Positions 25,688 through 32,727 of a stretch of 38,660 bases of DNA are shown here, piece by piece. The notes under the pieces were generated by a model that was not told the DNA's origin, did not search any database, and worked only from the letters and a program-made list of their open reading frames with translations. This DNA comes from Sabulitectum sp964604135 (lineage in GTDB: Bacteria; Fermentibacterota; Fermentibacteria; Fermentibacterales; JCC-6): contig CAZRXU010000013.1 of NCBI GenBank assembly GCA_964604135.1, positions 1 to 38,660 on the forward strand. The letters are read 5' to 3'. Both the position numbers and the translations under genes were made by a program. How positions within the stretch are numbered: the stretch's first letter is position 1; the number at the start of each line of letters is the position of its first letter.

Positions 25688-25972
25688 ATGGATCGATACG
25701 GTTGTTTTGAAGTAAGAACTACCTGCAGAAGCTGTGGTAGTTCGATTGTTGTTAACGGGCCATGCCGATTGATTACGTACACTTCATGTTTCAAACAGAC
25801 AGATATAGCAGACACAGTTGCGGGTTTTCTTAACGATTTTGAAGAAGAATACGAAGGGTTCGATGATGGTCAGGGTGGAACCCTTATGGGTGGCGACGGA
25901 ACCTTCGAATACGGATACTGGCGACTTTCCCCCCCGATGTTCTTCCTGCATGGCACCTGTGAAGATTCCTGA
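25688..25972 (+). CDS. Zinc-ribbon gene, first frame segment
   Basis: The N-terminal segment starts at the ATG behind the strong ribosome site and includes an acidic stretch (DFEEEYEGFDDGQGG). Past the seven-C run the frame reads SPPMFFLHGTCEDS and stops, which looks like out-of-frame tail sequence. Confidence 0.55.
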   Translation: MDRYGCFEVRTTCRSCGSSIVVNGPCRLITYTSCFKQTDIADTVAGFLNDFEEEYEGFDDGQGGTLMGGDGTFEYGYWRLSPPMFFLHGTCEDS

Positions 25973-26474
25973 AAACGAAGTAAGCAATTCCGTAAAGTGC
26001 CAGAAGTGCGGTAAAGAGCACTATGTTTCACCAGTACCAGAGTGGCTGAAACACAGTGTTCCATCTGCAGAGATCATAGTAACGGCTCAGCCGGTTTCAG
26101 ATAGAAATGGGGTCGTGCTGAAACTCAACGAAGGCTCTTTGAAACCAATTGTGATGACCTGCCCGCAGTGTTCCGGAGCTCTCACAGTTTCAGATGGAAG
26201 TGAGAGAATACAGAATTGCACCTACTGCAATACGGAAGTGTATGTGCCCGACGCAATCTGGCAGAAGCTCCACCCCGCAAACAAGACAGTGGAATGGTTT
26301 GTGGGCTTTTCCGGGAAGAACAAGGTTCAGTTGCAGGCGGCAAGGCGGGCAAAGGATTTAATTGAAGAGAAAGAGTTTCTAAGGGGCTGGAAACCAGGAA
26401 GTGCGCGCAGAAGAGTAAAATACAAACCTGTTCTTGCTGCTGTTGCAGCACTGGTTTGTCAACAGATGGCATAA
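25818..26474 (+). CDS. Zinc-ribbon gene, middle frame segment
   Basis: The conserved part begins at about 25924 (DFPPRCSSC), and the codons before it are probably out-of-frame. It holds two four-cysteine ribbons and the basic stretch SARRRVKYK before a hydrophobic run that is cut by a stop at 26472. There is no ribosome site of its own, which argues against an independent gene. Confidence 0.55.
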   Translation: MRVFLTILKKNTKGSMMVRVEPLWVATEPSNTDTGDFPPRCSSCMAPVKIPENEVSNSVKCQKCGKEHYVSPVPEWLKHSVPSAEIIVTAQPVSDRNGVVLKLNEGSLKPIVMTCPQCSGALTVSDGSERIQNCTYCNTEVYVPDAIWQKLHPANKTVEWFVGFSGKNKVQLQAARRAKDLIEEKEFLRGWKPGSARRRVKYKPVLAAVAALVCQQMA

Positions 26475-26667
26475 AAAACTGGCTAAGTTGAGAATAGACT
26501 GGAACGGTGTTGGTGTTCATCTGGTTTCCGGTTCCCCAGGTTTTATGGATATTGAAGGTGGGTACCTGCCGGCAGTGGATGTGGAGCCGCTGCTGGAAGA
26601 TATGATTGTGCTTGCCTCTGGCGTGGAAGCTGTGGCATCGGGAAAGCAGTTTGAATCACCGGAATAG
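26434..26667 (+). CDS. Zinc-ribbon gene, last frame segment
   Basis: The C-terminal segment has a compact alpha-beta pattern (RIDWNGVGVHLVSG, GFMDIEGGYLP, LLEDMIVLASGVEAV). Its first codons (LLLLQHWF) overlap the middle segment in another frame. The only starts are TTG codons without a ribosome site. Confidence 0.5.
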   Translation: MLLLQHWFVNRWHKKLAKLRIDWNGVGVHLVSGSPGFMDIEGGYLPAVDVEPLLEDMIVLASGVEAVASGKQFESPE

Positions 26668-26685
26668 CTGAAGCCGCTTTCAGCT
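26666..26685 (+). terminator. Possible hairpin terminator after the zinc-ribbon gene
   Basis: AGCTGAA (26666-26672) pairs with TTCAGCT (26679-26685) across a 6-base loop, beginning within the stop codon. No T-run follows. Confidence 0.35.
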
Positions 26686-26780
26686 TAACTCCCGCCTCCT
26701 GAGGAACATAGACATACACATGAAGACCCGATATATTCGCGTCTAAAACAATCTGCGCCTATGGATGGAGGAACGATTGT

Positions 26781-27581
26781 ATGTTTAAGAAGCTCTTGCC
26801 GGAGTTACTTGTTCTTGCCTTGTTTCTAACAGGTGATTTGTTCTGGGATGGGTATGCATCAGCCGCATCAGGGGTGGCGGCCGGGCTTCTGGCCTATATC
26901 ATTCTTGCTGTGTTCAAAAAAAGCCGACCGGGACTGATTGTTGAAGGGCTCGTTTTCGGTGGCATTACCGCTCTCGGCGAAGCTGTGAACTATCCCGGTG
27001 GAACACTGATTCTCATGGAGCTTGTGTTTGCTGTTGTTCTGCTGGTGTCTGTGCTTGCAGGAGGGGATATCATCTCCCATATGACCGGAGGGATTGGCAG
27101 AGGGCTTTTTTCCCGCAGGCAGTCTCAGATACTGAGTACAACACTGGGAGCCGCTTTCTTTCTCCATTCTGCTGTCTGCACTGCTCTGGCCCTGGCCGGG
27201 AAGCTTGAATGGTGGAGCGGGGGTATTCTGTTTGCTGCCGTGTATTTGTTAAGTCTCCGCGCAAGCCGGTCAAAGATGAAAAAAGCCCTGCTGGAAACCG
27301 TTCCACTTCTTGTTAAGGAACAAGACGGCGTTTATTGTGTTGAGAAGCTGGGCGCGATATCTGGAAGAGTCAGGCTGCCAGAGGAAGCAGGTATCGTTTT
27401 CACAGTGGAGATAGTTTCGATTCACACAGAGCAGCACGAGTTTCTAAAGCAGCTTGAAACGATTGCTACCGGGCTTGGAAAACCTGGTATCGTACTGAAG
27501 AACTGGCCTGGTGATGAAATCGAACCGGAGATGCGAGGCTATACACAGACCGGGGAGAACTGGAGAAAACGTCTGGGGTAG
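26781..27581 (+). CDS. Polytopic membrane protein with soluble C-terminal domain
   Basis: A 266-residue protein. Residues 1-165 contain five or six hydrophobic segments (starting LLPELLVLALFLTGDLFWDGY and followed by a GVAAGLLAYIILAV helix). Residues 175-266 are soluble, with an alternating pattern and the ending GYTQTGENWRKRLG. The membrane part has a loose resemblance to IspZ/YciB-like septation proteins, which begin with a similar LxPxxLF segment, but the C-terminal domain is not part of that family and I would not assign it. The ATG is preceded by GGAGGA at 26767-26772. It stands alone between a hairpin and the oxidoreductase operon. Confidence 0.7.
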   Translation: MFKKLLPELLVLALFLTGDLFWDGYASAASGVAAGLLAYIILAVFKKSRPGLIVEGLVFGGITALGEAVNYPGGTLILMELVFAVVLLVSVLAGGDIISHMTGGIGRGLFSRRQSQILSTTLGAAFFLHSAVCTALALAGKLEWWSGGILFAAVYLLSLRASRSKMKKALLETVPLLVKEQDGVYCVEKLGAISGRVRLPEEAGIVFTVEIVSIHTEQHEFLKQLETIATGLGKPGIVLKNWPGDEIEPEMRGYTQTGENWRKRLG

Positions 27582-27700
27582 ATCCGCTACATAATGCAGC
27601 AATTTCTGTTCTTTTCTGATGGTACCTGGCACAGGTGCAAGGTGGCTGAAAAATGCCTGTTTTGGCCTAGTAGAGCTTGACTTTCTGTCAGGTGAATGCC

Positions 27701-27710
27701 ATTGTACAAT
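27701..27710. promoter_or_regulatory. Ten-base palindrome upstream of the oxidoreductase operon
   Basis: ATTGTACAAT is its own reverse complement and lies 72 bases before the ferredoxin start. It could be an operator half-site or a chance palindrome. No matching copy was noticed elsewhere in the window. Confidence 0.25.
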
Positions 27711-27734
27711 TCATTGGTGTTTACGGATATCATA

Positions 27735-27746
27735 TACTAATTGTAT
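27735..27746 (+). promoter_or_regulatory. Shared 12-base element TACTAATTGTAT upstream of the oxidoreductase operon
   Basis: The same 12 bases occur at 17973-17984 upstream of clpB. The copy here ends 35 bases before the ferredoxin TTG, and the clpB copy ends 55 bases before its ATG. Both are on the coding strand in a leader or promoter region. It may be part of a promoter class or a regulator site. Confidence 0.35.
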
Positions 27747-27781
27747 GTTACGCTATATAAACTTAGCAAGGAGGTCTCTCG

Positions 27782-28027
27782 TTGGCCGATGTTAAATATC
27801 CTCGAGTAGAGGTGAATCCGGACAAGTGCAAGGGGTGTGGATTGTGTATTGCTTCCTGTCCAAAGCATGTGCTTGTTGCATCGCCGAAACTGAATTCCAA
27901 GGGTTATCACTATGCCGAATATGTCGGCAGCGGCTGTATCGGATGCGGTAATTGTTTTTACTCCTGTCCTGAACCTGATGCCATAACCGTTTACATGAAG
28001 AACTATCAGCCGGAAAAGGAGGCATAG
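27782..28027 (+). CDS. 2[4Fe-4S] ferredoxin subunit of 2-oxoacid:ferredoxin oxidoreductase
   Basis: An 81-residue ferredoxin with two complete CxxCxxCxxxCP clusters: cysteines 16, 19, 22 and 26, and cysteines 52, 55, 58 and 62. It corresponds to the delta (VorD/KorD/PorD) subunit that takes electrons from the thiamine site and passes them to soluble ferredoxin. The TTG start at 27782 lies 7 bases after AAGGAGG (27768-27774). The following alpha subunit starts 1 base after its stop, so the genes are one operon. Confidence 0.92.
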   Translation: MADVKYPRVEVNPDKCKGCGLCIASCPKHVLVASPKLNSKGYHYAEYVGSGCIGCGNCFYSCPEPDAITVYMKNYQPEKEA

Positions 28028-28028
28028 C

Positions 28029-29087
28029 ATGGCTAGAATGCTCATGAAAGGAAACTATGCCGCAGTGTACGGGGCGGCAATGGCAGGGTGTACTGCTTAC
28101 TACGGATACCCCATAACACCTGCCAGTGAGATTGCGGAATCTGCAGCGAAGCTTTTACCGAAACTTGGAAGAACGTTTCTACAGTCAGAAAGTGAAGTTG
28201 CAGCAATTAACATGGTTTACGGAGCTGCCGGAAGCGGGCAGAGAGTTATGACAGGCAGTTCAGGCCCGGGAATAAGCTTGAAATCGGAAGGCATATCCTA
28301 CTGCGCGGGAGCCGCTCTTCCGTGTGTAATTGTGGATATTATGCGTGGAGGACCCGGTCTTGGAAACATTGGTCCGGAGCAGAGTGATTACAACCAGGTT
28401 GTAAAAGGCGGAGGGCACGGTAACTACCGCAACATTGTTGTAGCTCCAAGCAGCTGCCAGGAGATGTGTGATTTTACCATGCTTGCTTTTGAACTTGCCG
28501 ATAAGTACAGGAATCCGGTGTTTGTTCTTACAGACGGTGTTATTGGGCAGATGATGGAGTCTGTAACCATCCCTGAACCGGTAAAAGAACTTCCGGATAA
28601 AAGCGAATGGGCTGTTTTCGGGAGTCCGTTGAATAAAAATCTTATTAACTCAATTTACATCGACCACGATGATCTTGAGGAATGGAACATGTTTCTTCAC
28701 AGAAAGTATCAGGCCGTTAAGGAAAATGAAGTGCGGTTTGAAGAGTACATGATGGACGATGCAGAGATTGCTGTAGTCGGTTATGGCTCAGTGAGCCGTG
28801 TTCTGAGAACGGCGGTTGATACAGCCAGAGCAAATGGTATTAAACTCGGTCTTTTCCGTCCAATAACGCTGTTCCCTTTCCCTGAAAAGCAAATAGCTTC
28901 TCTTCCTGAACGCGGTATCAAGCATGTTCTTACAGTTGAACTTTCAACCGGCCAGTTGGTGGACGATGTGAATCTTGCGCTGGCTGGAGCCATTAAGAGT
29001 GATCTGTTCTTCCGCCTTGGCGGAAATGTGCCATCGGCGGATGAAGTTCTGAACCAAATCTCCGAGCTTTACGGGGAGGTAAAATAA
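28029..29087 (+). CDS. vorB: 2-oxoacid:ferredoxin oxidoreductase alpha subunit, VorB-like
   Basis: A 352-residue alpha subunit holding the pyrimidine-binding and transketolase C-terminal-like domains. LMKGNYAAVYGAAMAGCTAYYGYPITPASEIAE at the N-terminus, ESEVAAINMVYGAAGSG, GPGISLKSEGISY and RGGPGLGNIGPEQSDY are the features of the VorB (3-methyl-2-oxobutanoate) and KorA group. The whole sequence looks closest to VorB, pointing to oxidative decarboxylation of branched 2-oxoacids to acyl-CoA with reduction of ferredoxin. Oxoglutarate as substrate cannot be excluded. It starts next to the ferredoxin gene, and its TAA shares one base with the ATG of the next gene (TAATG). Confidence 0.92.
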   Translation: MARMLMKGNYAAVYGAAMAGCTAYYGYPITPASEIAESAAKLLPKLGRTFLQSESEVAAINMVYGAAGSGQRVMTGSSGPGISLKSEGISYCAGAALPCVIVDIMRGGPGLGNIGPEQSDYNQVVKGGGHGNYRNIVVAPSSCQEMCDFTMLAFELADKYRNPVFVLTDGVIGQMMESVTIPEPVKELPDKSEWAVFGSPLNKNLINSIYIDHDDLEEWNMFLHRKYQAVKENEVRFEEYMMDDAEIAVVGYGSVSRVLRTAVDTARANGIKLGLFRPITLFPFPEKQIASLPERGIKHVLTVELSTGQLVDDVNLALAGAIKSDLFFRLGGNVPSADEVLNQISELYGEVK

Positions 29088-30523
29088 TGGCGAAAACAAT
29101 GCTCAGAAAACCAAAAGGTTTCATGGATATTTACAAGCATAAGCCAGGCGCCGAGAAAGACAGAACTCACTACTGTCCCGGCTGTGGTCACGGTGTTCTT
29201 CACAAATTGATTGCAGAGGCACTTGAAGATCTGGATCTGATTGATGACACTATTCTTATCAGTCCAGTAGGTTGCAGTGTTTTTGCATACTACTATTTTA
29301 ACACCGGCAATTTTCAGGTTGCGCACGGTAGGGCTCCTGCCGTTGCTACTGCTGTAAGCAGGGCCAATCCCGACAAGGTTGTTATAAGCTATCAGGGTGA
29401 TGGTGATCTTGCCGCCATCGGCGGAAACAACATTCTTCAGGCTGCAAACAGAGGAGAGAACATCGCGGTTTTCTTCGTGAACAATGCCATCTATGGAATG
29501 ACTGGAGGGCAGATGGCTCCCACCACTCTTGAGGGGCAGATTACTACCACAACCCCGTATGGCAGGGATCTGAACGCCGATGGTTATCCCATGAAAATGA
29601 GTGAAGTTCTCAGTGCTCTCGAAGCACCTAACTACATAGAGAGAGTTTCTCTTCATGACGCGGCTCATATCAGGAAAACGCGCAATGCAGTTCGAAAAGC
29701 CCTGAAGAACGCAAAAGAGAGGAAGGGTTTCCAGTTTGTGGAAGTTCTTTCCGCCTGTCCCAGCGGCTGGAAGATAGACCCTGTCAAGAGTATGAAATGG
29801 ATTGAAGAAAAGATGCTGCCTATGTTCCCGCTGGGGGTTTACAAGGATCTTGGCGAGGATGCAAGAATAACAACACGTCCTGTTCCTGAAATGGATCCCA
29901 CTGCCGTCTGGGAAAAACTCGGGATATCAGCCGAGAAAGATGTAGATCTTCCCAGAGGAGATGTGGCGGAACACTACAAAAAGATGTCTATCAGGGTGGC
30001 CGGTTTCGGCGGTCAGGGTATTATGGTAACAGGGCAGACCCTCGCCAGTGTGGCGCTTGAGTATGGCTACAATGTATCATGGCTTCCCAGTTACGGCCCT
30101 GAAATGCGTGGAGGAACAGCAAATTGTTCCGTGAATATTCAGGATGGTATTATTGGTGCCGCTGAAGCGGTAAGACCCAACATGGTTCTTGCCATGAACA
30201 GACCCAGCCTTGAAAAATTTGAGCTGGACCTGGAAACAGGTGGAACGCTTATCTACAACAGCACACTGATAGATATTAAACCCACAAGGTCAGATATCAG
30301 GATCTTTGCCGTGCCTATAACTGGGATCGCAGACGATCTTGGCAACACCAGAGTGCAGAGTCTTGTTAATGTAGGAGCCTACGCTGCTATTACCGACATG
30401 TTTAAAGTTGAAGATGTAATTTCTCTTCTTCCAAAGCTTTTCAAAGGAAAAAGTGAGTCTATCATCGACTTGAACGCAAAGGCTGTAAAAGCCGGTTTTG
30501 AGTATGTGAAGGAGAACTTCTAG
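29087..30523 (+). CDS. Fused beta-gamma subunit of 2-oxoacid:ferredoxin oxidoreductase (VorA-VorC)
   Basis: A 478-residue fusion. The N-terminal part (about 1-290) is the thiamine-diphosphate-binding beta subunit: YCPGCGHGVLHKL, PVGCSVFAYYY and the TPP/metal motif GDGDLAAIGGNN followed by NNAIYGMTGGQ. From about residue 303 the gamma subunit begins with SIRVAGFGGQGIMVTGQTLA and continues with SYGPEMRGGTANCSV, the usual signatures of the gamma domain. With the ferredoxin and alpha subunits this makes a complete enzyme from three genes. The two halves are joined by a short linker containing PRGDVAEHYKK. It ends the operon and is followed by a GC-rich hairpin. Confidence 0.92.
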   Translation: MAKTMLRKPKGFMDIYKHKPGAEKDRTHYCPGCGHGVLHKLIAEALEDLDLIDDTILISPVGCSVFAYYYFNTGNFQVAHGRAPAVATAVSRANPDKVVISYQGDGDLAAIGGNNILQAANRGENIAVFFVNNAIYGMTGGQMAPTTLEGQITTTTPYGRDLNADGYPMKMSEVLSALEAPNYIERVSLHDAAHIRKTRNAVRKALKNAKERKGFQFVEVLSACPSGWKIDPVKSMKWIEEKMLPMFPLGVYKDLGEDARITTRPVPEMDPTAVWEKLGISAEKDVDLPRGDVAEHYKKMSIRVAGFGGQGIMVTGQTLASVALEYGYNVSWLPSYGPEMRGGTANCSVNIQDGIIGAAEAVRPNMVLAMNRPSLEKFELDLETGGTLIYNSTLIDIKPTRSDIRIFAVPITGIADDLGNTRVQSLVNVGAYAAITDMFKVEDVISLLPKLFKGKSESIIDLNAKAVKAGFEYVKENF

Positions 30524-30536
30524 ACCAGTTTTTCGG

Positions 30537-30564
30537 AGCCCCTCTTCAGTAATGGAGAGGGGCT
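30537..30564 (+). terminator. Rho-independent-type terminator of the oxidoreductase operon
   Basis: AGCCCCTCT (30537-30545) pairs with AGAGGGGCT (30556-30564) across a 10-base loop, 13 bases after the stop. Only TTTCC follows instead of a full T-run. The group II intron remnant begins about 8 bases later, so the original T-run may have been altered by the insertion. Confidence 0.65.
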
Positions 30565-30673
30565 TTCCGTGTGTGCGCCGGGCATGGCGCGTAGCGTCAA
30601 TAAGCGGCGCTGTTAATCGGCAAGCGAAAACAACCAGTTTGTAATCCACGGGTGTCCCTGTCGCAGCGCACAG

Positions 30674-31357
30674 ATGGCAGTGCTTGTAGCACGGCAGTTT
30701 GTGGCAGACGGACGGCGATGGGTTGTAGACATGGACTTGGAAAAGTTTTTTGACCGTGTTAATCAAGACATCCTGATGTTGAGGGTAGCCAGAAGAGTCA
30801 AAGACAAGGAGGTGCTTCGACTAATCCGCAGATACCTTCAGGCAGGGATGATGGAAGATGGGGTTGTGTCATCACGACATGAAGGTATCCCGCAGGGTGG
30901 TTCGCTGTCTCCACTCCTGTCCAACATCCTGCTGGATGAACTGGATAAGGAGTCGGTTCAACGACTCAAGAGCAGTCTTATAAAATGCTTTCACAGGGGA
31001 CGGGGTCGCAATCTCAAACAATTCAACAGAGAAGACCTGAATCCAAAACTGCGGGGTTGGTTCAATTACTTTTCACTGGCAGAGGTTAAGAACCTTTTCG
31101 AGGAACTCGACAGGTGGGTAAGCAGACATCTGCGTAACATACTGTGGCGACAGTTGAAACGGCCTCGATTTCGTGTGAAGAAACTGATAAAGCGAGGACT
31201 TAGCCGGGATAGAGCGAGGCAAGGTGATTACAACGGGCATGGCCCGTGGTTTAACAGCGGCGCCTCGCATATGAACCTGGCTTTTCGCAAGGGATTCTTT
31301 AACAACATGGGCTTGTACTCACTGCTTGAAGAAATGCTGCTTAGAAAAGCAACTTAG
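30674..31357 (+). pseudogene. Group II intron reverse transcriptase/maturase, N-truncated and lacking YADD
   Basis: 227 residues where about 420-600 are usual. The coding similarity begins just upstream of the ATG (CRSAQMAV, matching the GRSAHQAV block). It continues through RWVVDMDLEKFFDRVNQD (domain 1) and GIPQGGSLSPLLSNILLDELDKE. It then jumps directly to SVQRLKSS, LNPKLRGWFNYFSLAE and the thumb/maturase end. The palm region with the catalytic YADD, roughly 75-80 residues, is missing in frame, and so is the first part of the protein. It cannot be an active reverse transcriptase. The maturase X-like part is partly kept (LWRQLKRPRFRVKKLIKRG). It ends three bases before the domain V hairpin. 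Confidence 0.88.
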
Positions 31358-31359
31358 GA

Positions 31360-31391
31360 AGTGCCGAATACGGAAACGTACGTTCGGTGCT
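31360..31391 (+). ncRNA. Group II intron domain V hairpin
   Basis: AGTGCCGAA (31360-31368) pairs with TTCGGTGCT (31383-31391), with G-T wobbles near the base. TACG and CGTA close a GAAA tetraloop, and CG (31381-31382) is the expected two-base bulge. The upper helix has 4 base pairs. Confidence 0.7.
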
Positions 31392-31632
31392 GTGGTAGGC
31401 GGCTGTAGCAATGCTACCGCCTATCCGATGGTGTTTGTCGACCCTTTCCCTGGCTGCCATTTGAGCAAGAAGCTCTACTTTGCACTTTGTTGTTCTCGCT
31501 GGATTGTTTCCGGGCGTTATGTATCTGTGTATTTTGTGTGTACAAACGTAGCAGTCAAGGCTTTTTTATGCGGAAAGAAAAGAGTATTATCAGGTGTGCG
31601 GAGTTTCCAATAATTATATTCTGGAGGTCGAA

Positions 31633-32709
31633 ATGAAGTGTCCGGCGCTCTTCTTATTTTCCGTTCTGCTTGTTCTGTCTTTGACTGCATACGGTTACGG
31701 ATACCCTGGTGCCATGGGGCAGGGCAGTATCATGCCAGGTATTGACGCAGTCTCCCACGGTTTTGGCGGTGTTGTGTCTGTGAATGTCGGGAGTATTAAT
31801 CTGTTTGGAAATCCTGCGGAATTAATCAGTTACAACCCGTTGGTATCCGCATCTATTGGGCCGCTGATTTTAAAACAGATAGTTGACGATGGAATGGGCA
31901 AACACACACTTACCTATGCCGGTGCCGGTGCCTCCAGTTTTCAGGCAGGGCTCAGCGCTGGTTCTGCCGAGATTGCACTGGGGATTGCCAAGGTCAGAGA
32001 CTACACCTATACAGGGGAACGCTTCTTTTCAGAGTCCAGTCCTGATACTACTATAGCCGGGTTTGAGAACCTTACAGTTACCGGGGGTGTGTGGGAAGCA
32101 GCAACAGGCGCTGCGACAACTCTTGCTGGAAAAGTAAACATAGGGGCTTCAGCCGGGTACCGAATGGGTGATATCAATTACGATTATTACTGGCATCATT
32201 TCTCAGAGTCTATTTCTGATTCGTCAGCATCATGGGGCAGGGAAGAGGGAGAGTTTTCATGGAGGGCCGGAGTTTCCGTGGCAGCTGGTGAAACGGTTAC
32301 TGTTGGTTCGGTATATGCATCGCAGACTGAAAACTGTCCATCAAGTATTGCTGCAGGGGTTTGCGTTGGAAATATCGCCGCATATTCGCCGGGTTTCGGC
32401 CTCGAAGCAAGAGTTTACGACATGCCGGATGGAACTGCCTGGTCTGCCAATGTATTCGGAGGAATCCACCCGGACCACAATCTGTATTTCAGGGGGGGAT
32501 CTGTTCTTTCATCTACCGGTGGAGCTGATTCCAAGGTTTCTCTTGGAATCAGCATGGGTGCGACGATAGAACTTGGGAAAACAGATTTGAGTGCGGCTTT
32601 TAACTATGGTTCCGAGACAAGAGACAGCAGTGTATTTGGTTTTCCACAGGTACAGACAGTGTCTGATGTAGTAACGGCTTTTACCGTCGGAGCCAGTATA
32701 GAACTCTAA
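31633..32709 (+). CDS. PorV/UPF0164-like outer-membrane beta-barrel protein, first paralogue
   Basis: 358 residues with a clear signal peptide (MKCPALFLFSVLLVLSLTAYG). The rest is rich in glycine, serine and alternating hydrophobic residues, as in transmembrane beta barrels, and ends on a hydrophobic residue (VGASIEL) as outer-membrane barrels do. The LFGNPAELISY motif near residue 60 corresponds to the NPA segment of PorV/UPF0164 and FadL-like proteins. The ATG at 31633 is chosen for CTGGAGG at 31621-31627; the open frame runs 13 codons upstream. A TATTAT at 31585-31590 may be a -10 element, with only a poor -35 before it. The region 31430-31632 otherwise shows nothing. The next gene is a related protein 18 bases away. 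Confidence 0.8.
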   Translation: MKCPALFLFSVLLVLSLTAYGYGYPGAMGQGSIMPGIDAVSHGFGGVVSVNVGSINLFGNPAELISYNPLVSASIGPLILKQIVDDGMGKHTLTYAGAGASSFQAGLSAGSAEIALGIAKVRDYTYTGERFFSESSPDTTIAGFENLTVTGGVWEAATGAATTLAGKVNIGASAGYRMGDINYDYYWHHFSESISDSSASWGREEGEFSWRAGVSVAAGETVTVGSVYASQTENCPSSIAAGVCVGNIAAYSPGFGLEARVYDMPDGTAWSANVFGGIHPDHNLYFRGGSVLSSTGGADSKVSLGISMGATIELGKTDLSAAFNYGSETRDSSVFGFPQVQTVSDVVTAFTVGASIEL

Positions 32710-32727
32710 TACCGATCAGGAGAAACA

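Larger units (their letters stand above)
25688..26667 (+). pseudogene. Zinc-ribbon protein gene spread over three reading frames
   Basis: Three overlapping open frames, 25688-25972, within 25818-26474, and within 26434-26667, read as consecutive parts of one protein. The first has a strong AGGGAGGGG site before ATG 25688 and a CRSCG knuckle. The second carries CSSC...CQKC and CPQC...CTYC zinc ribbons and VYVPDAIWQKLHP. The third carries a WNGVGVHL...PGFMDIEGGYLP tail. The first junction lies at a run of seven C (25929-25935), where removing one C joins the frames as ...LSPRCSSC. The second lies near 26450-26457, where removing one T restores ...AALVVNRWHKKL. Both breaks are one-base gains. 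The causes could be true decay, assembly or read errors, phase variation at the C-run, or frameshifting. A hairpin follows the end. The function is unknown. Confidence 0.65.
30573..31428 (+). mobile_element. Deleted group II intron (class C-like), about 0.86 kb
   Basis: The 5' edge is placed at GTGCG (30573), which fits the GUGYG intron start and opens a GCGCC/GGCGC hairpin; two GTGTG frames at 30569 and 30571 are alternatives. Only about 80 bases of domain I remain before the reverse transcriptase fragment. After the ORF, 31360-31391 folds as domain V: a 9-base-pair lower helix with wobbles, a 2-base bulge (CG) and TACG-GAAA-CGTA as the upper hairpin. 31394-31425 folds as domain VI. The intron sits directly after a terminator hairpin, the known target of class C introns. 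The 3' boundary is approximate. The triad position reads UGC in my alignment rather than AGC or CGC, so splicing may be lost. Confidence 0.75.

Noticed and set aside
27677..27705. TTGACT as a -35 element of the oxidoreductase operon
   Set aside because: At 17 bases the -10 position reads CATTGT, and neighbouring spacings are no better, so no convincing promoter pair can be made.
30290..30766. A 158-residue minus-strand ORF across the end of the oxidoreductase operon
   Set aside because: It runs antisense through the fused subunit, the terminator and the intron start, so it is a shadow.
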